Assembly: GCA_945859605.1 (NCBI GenBank)
Contig: OX243814.1
Location: 28,822,807-28,886,806, forward strand
Source of the DNA: Lumbricus rubellus
Lineage: Eukaryota; Annelida; Clitellata; Crassiclitellata; Lumbricidae
DNA: 64,000 nt
Direction of reading: 5' to 3'
Made by a program: the position numbers and the translations under genes. The notes beneath the pieces are model-generated. The model was not told the origin of the DNA and did not search any database. It saw nothing but the letters and a program-made list of their open reading frames with translations. How positions within the stretch are numbered: position 1 is the stretch's first letter; each line of letters opens with the position of its first letter. Positions 1 to 8,683 of the stretch are shown piece by piece.

Positions 1-475
1 GAATACTAGAAACATGCGTATTCAGCACGGCGTTGTATGCATGTGAAACCTGGACACTAAAGAAGGAGGACAAAAAGAGGATAATAGCATTCGAAATGTA
101 CTGTTATAGGAGAATATTGCAGATAAGCTGGACACAAAAAATAACTAACGTCGAAGTGCGAAGAAGACTGAACAGCAAATCAGATATGATAGAAACCATA
201 ATGAAAAGGAAACTGAAATTATTCGGACACATCCAAAGAATGAGTGATGATAGAAAGATAAAGAGCATATTGACGAGAATCATGGAGGGATCGGGGAGAA
301 GGGGAAGACCATGCAGAGAATGGTTACAGGACATTGAAGAATGGTGTGGGATGAATGCACAGGAACTGACACATCGGGCACAGGACAGAGAAGTCTGGAG
401 AACAGTGGTCAAGTGTGCAGTAGACACCTACGGGCTGTTAGCCCACGGATAAAGAAGAAGAAGAAGAAGAAGAAT
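1..475 (+). pseudogene. RTE-type LINE reverse transcriptase, C-terminal fragment with (AGA)n tail
   Basis: An open frame runs from the window edge to a stop at 451-453. It encodes the end of a non-LTR retrotransposon polyprotein: an ALYACETWTL motif, then CYRRILQISW, then a KLKLFGHIQRM motif, then GRRGRPCREW and a final RAQDREVWR block. These are the conserved C-terminal blocks of endonuclease-reverse transcriptase proteins of invertebrate LINEs. The stop is followed within a few bases by an (AGA)n run to about 475, so the 3' UTR is almost absent, as known for the RTE clade. The catalytic RT domain lies outside the window. The piece sits in a presumed intron of WASHC1. Clade assignment is inferred from the motifs and the short tail. 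Confidence 0.8.
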
Positions 476-1140
476 AGAAAACTTGCGTTTTGGCCTGAAA
501 TAAGTGTTATGCTGATCAATAAATAAAATTAAATATATCTATAAATCATGTCGTAACTTTTAAAGTGTTCTGGTATTTGTGTAATTTAAGGTCCTTTCAT
601 AACGGTGTTTGCTGCGATGCTTTTGTGAGGTACTCACAATTGGAATGGTCCATAATTAAGTGTCTTGACACATACATACGACATACACTTGTGTGTGCGT
701 GCATGCATGCATGCTTACATACATACATGCTCCCTATACAGACATGCGTACAAACTGAGAGCAGAATGTTAGATGCCACCATGCAAGAGGAATGCAGGGA
801 TGATGCATTCATCGGGCAGGATGACTGGATGAAAGGATGAGTGTGCTAGAAAGGTCAAAGGAAAAAAATTGCGAATGACAAAGAGCAAGAGCTAATCAGA
901 AGGAGATTTACCAGATGTAGATGGAAAGAAAACCGGTGAAGAAAGGAAACAAGAACTGGAGGGTGGCCAAAAAATAAACTGACAGACAGAATGATGGAAA
1001 GAGTCTGAAGAGTTTTTCACAATTGGTTGGTTCATTGATGAAAGTGTTGTTTTTCACCTTTTGATGTTGTTCAAGACCAAATTTATGACTTGTCACTTTC
1101 AACCTACATACCAACCATAACGTACCTATCGTAATCATAA
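476..1140. other. Presumed WASHC1 intron, no coding signal
   Basis: No convincing exon is seen. About 690-735 carries a short (CATG)/(ACAT) microsatellite. The remainder is AT-rich unique-looking sequence. No WASH-like peptide appears in any frame, so the preceding WASHC1 exon should lie left of base 1. Confidence 0.5.
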
Positions 1141-1256
1141 ATTTTTATAGCGCCACTTCAAGAGTGAGATTCTACAGTGGCGATAAAAAAGAATGGTTTT
1201 CAAACACTTCCAGAAAGGAGCAAAGAAAGACCAAGAAGTTGCTTCTCCGATTGATT
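1141..1256 (-). mobile_element. L2-type LINE 3' end fragment
   Basis: On the minus strand a decayed reading frame resembles the block NELLCISLPLFRKRLKTILF found in the fragment at 51775-51965. It is followed by a tail with the signature CTTGAAGTGGCGCTATAAA. This GCGCTATATAAAT-like tail recurs at 8550, 24995, 50625, 51795 and 60400. The assignment to L2 or a close clade rests on these shared blocks. Confidence 0.55.
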
Positions 1257-1410
1257 TATTTTTATTGCAATTTTTGCTTGCAGAGTTTATTAAGTGATGT
1301 CTTGAACGTTATGAGAATGGAGCATAGTTGTCATGGATTTGATTTGATTTAATCAGATTAGATTAGATTGTGACTGATTAAATGCCTATGATTTACTCTA
1401 CATGTTGTAG

Positions 1411-1747
1411 GTGTCGCTGACGATCTGGTGTATTCCGCTGACCGTGGTCATTCCATCGCACCTTCCGTCCCTGGAAGCAACATGCCAGATTTGCCTTCCA
1501 TTATTCCGGACCTTGACGACCTGCCGACGTTTGGCAAAAGCATCCCTGTGCTGTCAGCACCACCCCCTCCTTCTGGACTTCCGGCCCCACCGATTTCCTC
1601 CGGTGTTCCACCACCACCGCCTCCTCCACCTACTATGCCTCCACCACCCGGTCCTCCTTCGCCACCAGGCCCACCACCGCCACCAGGAGTGCCTCCGCCA
1701 CCTCCTCCACCACCACCGCCTCCACCGGCTGGTGTTGACAACAATGA
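1411..1747 (+). CDS. WASHC1: WASH complex subunit 1, penultimate coding exon (polyproline region)
   Basis: WASHC1 is the nucleation-promoting subunit of the WASH complex, which activates Arp2/3 actin polymerisation on endosomes. The exon follows an acceptor AG at 1409-1410 and ends before a GTGAGT donor at 1748. Read in the phase beginning gtc gct gac, it gives VADDLVYSADRGHSIAPS, which corresponds to the GIADDL..IADLGPGIAPS stretch of animal WASH. A PDLP-rich linker follows, then about 60 residues of polyproline (profilin-binding type). It ends with two bases of a split codon, completed by one base of the exon at 3063, so phases match. Upstream exons with the WASH homology domain are outside the window. 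The shifted frame beginning MSLTIW is a shadow. Confidence 0.9.
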
Positions 1748-3062
1748 GTGAGTTTTAGTTTTTATCCACATGTTGTATTGCTTAGCTCTTTGGCAGCTCG
1801 TTCAGATGAATGCACAACACTGAATATCCATTATAATATAAACACTTGTTTTGACTTACTTGACTTATGGCCTTGGTGATGCTCTAGCACGCAGAAGCCG
1901 CTCATCTATGGAATCTCTCCATCTCCCTCTGTTCTCCGCCTGATGCACAGCCTCTTGCATCAACAGCCCCATCTCCTGACAGTCCTCCTTGATCATGTCC
2001 TTCCATCGTTTCTTCGGTCTTCCCCTTTTTCTCCTTCCCTGTACCTCCCCATTGAAGGCTATGTTTGGATATCTGGTGTTCTCCATCCTGACCATGTGCC
2101 CAAAGTAGCGCAGTCGTCTGTTCTGAATTTCTGCTCACTACTTCATTCCGGATGTTTAATCTTCCGTATATAATCTCGTTCCGTATTCTATCTCTTCTTG
2201 TAACTCCCTCTATCTTTCGTAGACAGGCCATCTCGAACACCCGTAATCGCTGTTTCTCGGTCTCCCTCAGTGTCCAGGTCTCGGACCATATTTGAGTTTC
2301 ATGATCGGGGGGGGGGGGGGGGTAAAAAGGCGACTGATCAAGTATCCATGGTTCAGATTTAGCCGGAACTTCGTCCCGTTGCCCGGGGGGGACGACGTGG
2401 ACGTACTGAACCCCCCTTTAGACAGTTATATATATATATATATATAGTTTTTGTCTTTTATTCATCAACAGAGGAGTTCATAATATTTATGCAACAGAGC
2501 ATTGCTTCCTTGATGTGGTTAAAAATAAATGCATTCACGGCAGTAGAGTTAATATTTCTTCTGCTGTATCCACTGTCCAGGCAGGTGGATTACAGGGCCG
2601 TCGAAAGGTGGGCAGAGGCAAATGTCCAGCGGACCATCCACTTTAGGGCCCGGACTAGATAGTTGTACATATGTAAAGTTTAGGATTTATGCCTTTTTAA
2701 ATATAAATATTACAGAGAATTGACTATGTACCGGTATTAAATTTAAACTTTAAATTAATAATTAACTGAATAAAATCATATTGTGTAAATAAATATAAAA
2801 TCGCAAATCATATCTGCACTAAGTCTTTTATTACTTCAGTTTGTTTGAAATAAAAAATTATTATAAAGCTATTATAAAATTATTATAGGCCTAATGGTTT
2901 AGGGCCCATTACTGTTCTGCACAGGGGCCCCAGAATTTCTGTCATGGATATGTGACTAAGCAAGTCTATGACTGCTGAAGTTGTCGGGGCCATGAAACTA
3001 TAATAGATATATATTTAGTAATTATAATAATGGTGTTAATAATGCATTTTGTTGTGTTGCAG
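1748..3062 (+). other. WASHC1 last intron
   Basis: The intron runs from the GTGAGT donor at 1748 to the AG acceptor at 3061-3062. It carries an antisense RTE fragment (1865-2300), a run of about 17 G at 2307-2323 and a (TA)n tract at 2427-2446. Between about 2611 and 2940 there are GGGCC-rich pieces starting CAGGGCCGTC that resemble a worn hAT end, but no clean inverted repeat was found. Confidence 0.75.
1865..2300 (-). pseudogene. RTE-type LINE C-terminal fragment, antisense in WASHC1 intron
   Basis: On the minus strand two overlapping frames together give the same block order as at 1-453: a TWTLRETEKQRLRVFEMAC start, then a GHMVRMENTRYP block, then GRRKRGRPKKRWKDMI and a QAENRGRWR end. A frameshift separates the two frames, so it is not functional. 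Past the stop the tail reads as AAGTC-type short repeats, again a very short 3' UTR. The 5' limit coincides with the G-run at 2307. Confidence 0.8.
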
Positions 3063-3393
3063 TGGAGTCAATGCATCCAAACCCAAACCCCCACTGGGCG
3101 AAAGCAACCAGCCGGACAGTCGAGCCGACCTGTTGGCCGCCATCCGTAACCCCGATGTGAAGCTGAGAAACCCCGCCGACCGCAAGATGGAGAGCAAAAA
3201 GAAGAAACAGGAAGAAAGGCCAGAACTTGGCGGCATTGAGTACTGGATGCAACTGAGGCGGAAGGGAATAACCGGTGGAAAGAGCGATAGCAAGGGCATC
3301 TTAGAACAGATAGCAGACAAAATTCCTCCACCTCCGCCCGGTTTTGGCGCTTCGCATTCGGCTGCCGACACAAAGGACAAAGACTGGGACTAG
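3063..3393 (+). CDS. WASHC1: WASH complex subunit 1, terminal coding exon (VCA region)
   Basis: This exon encodes the verprolin-connector-acidic output module that binds actin and Arp2/3. After the acceptor AG at 3061-3062 the first base completes an Asp codon, then GVNASKPKPP follows. The WH2 element is ADLLAAIRNPDVKLRN, then a lysine-rich helix, then the connector WMQLRRKGITGG, equivalent to MRRKGISG in vertebrate WASH. The sequence closes with a DKIPPPPPG segment and the acidic end DTKDKDWD before TAG at 3391-3393. The acidic tail is short but keeps the near-terminal tryptophan expected for Arp2/3 contact. Frame and splice phase agree with the exon at 1411-1747. Confidence 0.92.
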
Positions 3394-4167
3394 AGCAGAG
3401 TTCCTTTTAAAGCTGTTTCTGCACTTGTGGTATTCGGTGATCTGTTTTACTAGACTACACAACGACGTGGCTGGATTGAAGTGTTTAGAGGAGCTGACGA
3501 TGTGTACGAGCTCTTGTGTTTACGTCACTTGTAAAGGAAACATGTATATACACACAACACTGTCTGCATGTGTGTAGACGTACATATAATATTTATATAT
3601 AGGCCTAATATATCTATGTAGATGTACATATATAATTATGAAGCTGACCATTGAGGAGTCTCTATTAGTTTCGTTCTACAATAACAATAATAATTATAGT
3701 CCCATTTACACCCAATTCATGTATTCAAGCTATTCACATTATGTGCAGTTGAGTCAAGCCTTTTGATGCTTCTTATGTGACATATTAGGCCTAAAAATGT
3801 TGTGTTTCCGGTAACAGAGCTAAACAAAATTGGGTAGGTAGGTCGGAAAATATTTTTATTTTGGTAAAATATTTGTATGCAGTGACTATCCGAAAAGGTA
3901 TACCCCACGGCTCTTTTTGCACAATGGTACACGCTGCAACAAAGTACATGTTCTAAGCAAGTATATAAACTGCCTATTTCCCAACTGTCTGCACCTAAAA
4001 CTGCTCTAGAAAACAGTTTTTTGGTTTTTTTTTTAAATTTTAATAACTTTTTTTACAAAAATTATTTGAGTCGCGGCAATAAAAGAGGGTCGGTCGGGTT
4101 ACCGGAAACACAACATTTTTTAGGCCTTAGCTTAGTATCATGAATTTCCTGTCCAGCACTAAATAAA
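3394..4167 (+). other. Probable WASHC1 3' UTR
   Basis: AT-rich sequence follows the WASHC1 stop. The first AATAAA hexamers I find are at 4078-4083 and 4162-4167. The first of these lies inside a MITE-like inverted-repeat element (3786-4127), so the transcript may end within or just after a transposon. Upstream variant signals cannot be excluded. Confidence 0.4.
3786..4127. mobile_element. MITE with long inverted ends (TAGGCCTAAAAATGTTG...)
   Basis: The left end reads TAGGCCTAAAAATGTTGTGT followed by TTCCGGTAAC. The right end is its near-perfect reverse complement, ACCGGAAACACAACATTTTT then TAGGCC. Arms are about 30 bp and the element about 340 bp. Interior GGTAGGTAGGTCGG and GGTCGGTCGGG motifs are also roughly mirrored. 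No ORF of note. Superfamily not assigned. Confidence 0.7.
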
Positions 4168-5429
4168 AAAATTGCTTTCCAGTACGTTGCAATTGAGTAA
4201 TATTGAATCTTGCCGTCATAATTTTAATCTATAGGCTGTGATAAATGGGAGGCAGCAGTTGTAAACTGTAAAGGTGCTATATATAGCATCTCGATATGTG
4301 GCTGTGTATTTTGAAGCTTCTGTAAGTGGTTCATGGCACATCATAGGATGGTTTTGGGGCACACAGAATTCAGAGCACCCCCGTTTATTTCAAGCTTCGT
4401 ATAGCCTACAGAATCACTTTAGGAATTCAAATTTTATTAAAGATTTTATTTTAACATTTCTCAAAGCATCTTTGATGTAATGTAAGCTTATTTTATTGTA
4501 TTGTGTTTATTTTTGTCGATTAAACTCTAGGATAAAAAAATAGCTGTAGGCCTATATTGTGTAAAATTTCATGGGGTCCACAAAAGTATTTTAAAAAATT
4601 ATTATTGTCATTGTTTGTTTTAATTAGTAGGTCTGATAATTATACGTGAACTCTGTAGAGCACAAGCGTGCTTTTCTTGGATAGCAGCGGCAAACTCTTC
4701 CAGAGCGCCTACACATTGGTGAGATTGGCCTCAGAAACAGTGTTGTAATAAGCACCGATTAGCCTAGTCTGGGATGAACTCGTATAGCATGGTTTTCATT
4801 ACAGCCCGAAGAACTGGAGACTCGGTGAAAAAAACTCATATAACAGCTGCTCAATGCACTCACCCTAATGACCAACCAGTAACACCTGCACCACCACCAC
4901 CACCATCACCAGCTACACATCTACACTGTCTACAACCAACCCCCATATAGCAAAAAGAAATCCTAAGTGATTGATTACATTTTCATCTATTTGATGATGC
5001 GTCTATCTTAAATAGCACCTGATATATCCAGATCAGGAGTGAGGTTGAAAGATAGTGTGGATGACTTATCATCGATCACAATTTGAAAACTAACGGATTC
5101 GATGTTTCGCCATATAGTCGAAATCATCGTGATTTCTATCATGCACTGGCCAAGCACAGAACAGTTTGATGGTAGGCCTATAATAGGAACGAGGTCTTTG
5201 AACAGTTGTTAAGTGGCTTCCGTAATCGTATGCGTAATCTTCGCATTTATAAAGACTAAGCGCCATGGCACTCGAATACCAAGACCAAGGAACCAGCCTA
5301 TTCACGAGCGCTATGTCTAGTCAGAGGGGTTGTCCAAAAGAGTATAGGCCTATAGTCCTAAGAAAGTCGTAGGCCTATATTCCGGTGATTTCATATCCGA
5401 TGAGGATTTAACAGGTCAGGTTTTATGTT
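4128..5429. other. Intergenic stretch, no gene recognised
   Basis: AT-rich sequence with a short CAC-rich patch near 4890-4910 and several TAGGCCTA words (4549, 5173, 5344, 5371). No splice-bounded coding frame or repeat with clear ends was found. Confidence 0.5.
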
Positions 5430-6140
5430 CAGTGGTTATAAATCAGGGGAAGACAAAGGTCATGGCAACCGACACGACGACACTGAACATCTACATAGAA
5501 GGAAACATGTTGCAGCAGATAGAACATTATACAATACTTGGGGGCTACAATCACGGCAGATGGTGGAAGTGAGGAGGATATTAGAACACGCGTGGGAATG
5601 GCGAAAAAAGTATCCGGATTGGGCACTATATGGAAAAACAAAGGAATCACCACACAGACAAAGCTTAGATTGTTGAGAACTCTGGTATGGCCAATAGCAA
5701 CACACGGGGCAGAAGCTTGGACATAGGCTATAGAAAGAGCGAACAGAAAAGATTAAAGTCCTTTGAAACAACATCATACAGAAGAATGCTGAGAAAACCA
5801 TGGACAGCGAAGAAGAGGAACGAGGAGGTACTGAGAGAAGTGGGTGGAGAACAACTCTGGAGTGCAATTGTCAAAAGGAAGTTGCAGTATTTCGGCCATA
5901 AATATTATAGTGAGGAAAACATCAAACTGCCTCGAAAAAGACGTGATAACCGGTGAAACTGAGGGAGCAAGGGGTAGAGGTAGACCAAGAAGAATGTGGA
6001 TGGACGATGTGAAGGAATGGACGGGATTGTCGATGGAGCAGGTGGTACGAGCAGCACAGCAGAAAGATCTCTGGAGAAGAATTATCCATGATGCCGCCAA
6101 TGTTCGGAGTATCGAATAAGGCACCGACGACGACGACGGT
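5430..6140 (+). pseudogene. RTE-type LINE reverse transcriptase fragment, frameshifted, with (CGA)n tail
   Basis: Three plus-strand frames together reproduce the region from the end of the RT domain to the C-terminus. The order is QGKTKVMATDTTTLNIYI, YTILGATITADGGSEEDI, then LVWPIATHGAEAWT, then YRRMLRKPW, RKLQYFGHK and finally GARGRGRPRRMWMDDV with a stop at 6117-6119. At least two frameshifts and one internal stop show it is dead. A (CGA)n run at about 6125-6139 follows the stop directly. The amino-terminal endonuclease and RT core are missing, as usual for a 5'-truncated insertion. Confidence 0.85.
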
Positions 6141-6843
6141 TATCGGTTCGTCTTTTAAATTAAAAAACCAATTGTTCGATTTTTAATTTTTTTAAAGTTC
6201 TGCACCTGCATTGTAACACCCACCTCTAGACCATGACTTCATTTTTCAAGACAACGACAAGTTGCTGCTTTCCGTGACATAAGAAAAGGGTTTTCTGCTC
6301 AACTGCCTTCTTGTAAAATCTCATGTAAGCTTAGGTCTACCTAGCCTAGGCCTACCGTTAAGCTTACTTCATTATGCAAAAAATCGTGTCATTATTCGTG
6401 CCATCGTCTTTTCCAACGTCATTCTATTCCAGAATTTTCTGTATTGCTTCTTTTGCACTAAATTGTAATGGACCAATTCTCGCTGTCATAATATCTTTTC
6501 ATAAAGTAGCGTTCGGTTCCATTAACTCATTAGTGCCCGACGTCCGTTATAACGGACGCCCAAAAAACACGTTGCCAAAATAAGAGGCAACTGTGTAATA
6601 TAGCCTAGTCATCACTATTTTTTAAATTGGTGGATCAATTGGCTATAGATTCTACTATTGTGATTGCCGGGTTATGTGGATTAGAAATATTTTATTGCTT
6701 GTGCTAATGTGTCTTGGTTGCATCGGCGTGATCAGACCGGAAGTAGACTACGAAATTTTTTCGTCCCTATAAAATATAAGCTTAGCCTATGACAACCTCT
6801 CATTCCTCTGCTTAGTCTGCTAAGATAATATGCGCTGTACTAC
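6140..6843. other. Intergenic stretch with an 18-bp perfect palindrome
   Basis: No coding signal. At 6541-6558 lies the perfect palindrome CGTCCGTTATAACGGACG, preceded by TTAACTCATTAGTGCCCGA. This arrangement resembles the ends of the TTAA-flanked MITEs at 18154 and 46467, but a partner end was not found. Confidence 0.4.
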
Positions 6844-7190
6844 ATGAAAAAGAACAAACGAATGGGTACCGTATTGGAGAAAACAGGAACAGAAAGAACC
6901 TTATTGAACTCGATAAAAAGAAGGAAACTCATTTACTTCGGTCATTTGATGAGAAAACAGGGGGGCTGTATGGAAAGGGAAATAATACAGGGAACGATGT
7001 CGGGATCAAGGGCAAGAGGAAGACCGAGGATGGGATGGATAACTAATGTCATCTTGTGGATAGAACTACCATTCGAGCGGATATTGAAGGAGACGGAGGA
7101 CAGGAGAAAGTGGCGAAGGCGTGTCCATGAAGCGACCAACCCTCGAATCGAGGATGGTTAAAGACAAGACAAGACAAGACAAGAGTCACA
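6844..7190 (+). pseudogene. RTE-type LINE C-terminal fragment with (AGACA)n tail
   Basis: A single open frame gives RRKLIYFGHLMRKQ, then SRARGRPRMGWITNV and TEDRRKWRRRV, the last three conserved blocks of the family seen at 1-453 and 5430-6119. The stop near 7159 is followed at once by (ACAAG)n to about 7190. It is strongly 5' truncated. It differs in sequence from the other copies, so it belongs to a separate subfamily. Confidence 0.8.
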
Positions 7191-7204
7191 AGACACGAAA
7201 TACG

Positions 7205-7320
7205 CCACACCAGCACTGTTCCTGAGTCATTACGTTAATGCCGGATTTATCCGGTGGTAAGGCGCGTGGATTTTCTGTTGGCGCCGGATATATCCGGCAT
7301 ATGGCGGTTAAGCGGTTAAC
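7205..7320. repeat. Short foldback with two GCCGGAT...ATCCGG boxes
   Basis: ATGCCGGATTTATCCGG near 7239 and CCGGATATATCCGGCAT near 7283 are inverted copies, and TTAA motifs flank the block on the right. It looks like a small palindromic element, perhaps TTAA-type. Ends are not exact. Confidence 0.35.
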
Positions 7321-7500
7321 GTAAAATGACGTAGTAGGCCTATGCTGTAATAATTATTATGGAGTAACGATATTGAGGCCTACTGTAGAGTGTAGACCTA
7401 CCTTATGCATGATGCTGTGTCATTATTATCGTGAAATTTACCGTCATTGTAATATTATTAATAAGACGCTTTTAGACATGATGCGATCATAGGCGTAACT
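7313..7500. repeat. Repeat duplicated at 8625-8683 plus 10493-10600 (uninterrupted copy)
   Basis: The stretch from gtaaaatgacgtag to agacatgatgcgatcat is found again, split in two, around the 1.8-kb element at 8684-10492. This copy is the empty one. The two copies differ by small insertions of GGCCTA (here, after agta) and GCCTA (in the other copy, after tgta). It is probably an older dispersed element. Confidence 0.7.
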
Positions 7501-7555
7501 TTCTATTGTGACGGTGGTGTCCAGTCACCACCACTTTTTGGTCCGCAAATAAATA

Positions 7556-7705
7556 TTTTTTAAACATGAAAGCATTTGTCTGTTTAACATAATTTTTATG
7601 TTAGGCCTATGCCATTCCGATGTCACGAATAGCCTATAATTTTGTCTATCCGTGACTAATATCGCAATGGCATAGTCCTAATAACGTCAGACAACTAAAT
7701 GCTTT
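7556..7705. repeat. Foldback element, about 65-bp imperfect arms
   Basis: The left arm contains catgaaagcatttgtctg and ttaggcctatgccatt. The right arm contains the reverse complements, aatggcatagtcctaa and cagacaactaaatgctttca. The arms are imperfect. It lies just upstream of the TATA-type promoter at 7904. Confidence 0.55.
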
Positions 7706-7721
7706 CATGCTTGAACATTTT

Positions 7722-7825
7722 GACAGACAGACAGACAGAGAAGTAGAGGGAGAACAAGAGAGAACAAGAGAAAACACGAGAGAACAAGATAGAGAGAGAG
7801 ACAGACAGGCAGACAGACAGAGCAA
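7722..7825. repeat. (GACA)n and (AGAACAAG)n microsatellite
   Basis: Runs of gacagacagaca flank an agaacaagag-rich centre. The longer open frames here are by-products of the repeat. Confidence 0.85.
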
Positions 7826-7903
7826 GCATACAGCGATGCATCCGATGGACCAGAGAGGTTATCAGTCAACGCCACACTTCCATTCAACCAACCCCATCCA
7901 ACC

Positions 7904-7910
7904 TATATAA
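7904..7910 (+). promoter_or_regulatory. Candidate TATA box
   Basis: TATATAA lies 135 bases before the ATG at 8045. A start about 30 bases downstream, near 7935, would give a 5' leader of about 110 bases. The combination with a signal-peptide exon supports a real promoter, but no transcript data are available. Confidence 0.5.
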
Positions 7911-8044
7911 ACGCAGACACTACCCACAGCCGACGCCCCATTGCCTCTCAGGTCGTCATCAGTTCAGATCGCAGACAGCACAGCAGCAGCAGGCATCACA
8001 TCCTCCTCTCAGACGATTCCCTGTCTCCGCAGCCAAAGAAGAAG

Positions 8045-8198
8045 ATGCGCAGTCGTGTCGTCTCAGACTTTCGTCTGGCTGGCATCGTCTGCCACGTCAT
8101 CTGCCTCATCATCCTCGTCGCGGACCGCATCCCGTCAGCAAGCTCAGCAACCGCAGAATCCGCCGCCGACATCTCAACAGTCGTCGCCGCCGATTCAG
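8045..8198 (+). CDS. Predicted first exon of a secreted protein
   Basis: I do not recognise the family. The ATG at 8045 is preceded by aaagaagaag. It opens a frame of 51 codons whose start is signal-peptide-like: a short charged part (MRSRVVSDFR), a hydrophobic core (LAGIVCHVICLIILVA), then small residues with a plausible cut after SASSATA. The following residues are acidic and alanine-rich. An AG|GTGAAA donor follows at 8198/8199 and leaves one base of a split codon. The exon is GC-rich relative to its surroundings. The next exon was not found; reading on runs into a SINE at 8237, which should be intronic. Confidence 0.45.
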
Positions 8199-8236
8199 GT
8201 GAAAATCGTTCTCCGCTCCTCGGTAGGCTACGAGTT

Positions 8237-8575
8237 ACTGTGGGGTGCGGTGGTGTAGTGGGTATGTTTGTCATCTTGCAGCCGAAAGGTTGCAGGTTCG
8301 AATCCACCTCAAGTCGCCGCGTGGGGACCTTGGCCCTTGGGCAAGTTCTTCACTAGCAATTGCTCAGCGCTTCGGCGTGAAACTCCGATGCAGTGTCCGC
8401 TCTGTAGTCGGGAGCGCCACTGAGGAGAGAGCTTGAAGAAGCCGCGCCACTCAGTGTGCATCACATGATATGGCGTCAAAATGGTTAATCTAAGCTACAT
8501 TCGGGGTTGGGTCTGGAGCACTTCTGAGCAGCTGGTCTTGAAGAGCGCTATATAAATCTGTGAAATAAATTAATG
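8237..8575 (+). mobile_element. tRNA-headed SINE with L2-like tail (family A, near full length)
   Basis: The head GGGGTGCGGTGGTGTAGTGG has an A-box-like segment, and GGTTCGAATCC near 8295 matches a pol III B box. The body is shared with 13567-13745 and, reversed, 40155-40372. The 3' end reads GAAGAGCGCTATATAAAT and then AT-rich simple sequence. That tail matches the L2-type LINE ends in this window, which suggests mobilisation by an L2 partner. Confidence 0.85.
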
Positions 8576-8683
8576 AGTAATTGGCATAATTTAAAGCAGG
8601 CCTAATATTTAGCCTAAGGGTGCGATTTAACGTAAAATTACGCAGTATGCTGTAGCCTAATAATTATGGAGTAACGACATAAA

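Noticed and set aside
2611..2945. Possible hAT element starting CAGGGCCGTC
   Set aside because: No matching right end or 8-base duplication could be found.
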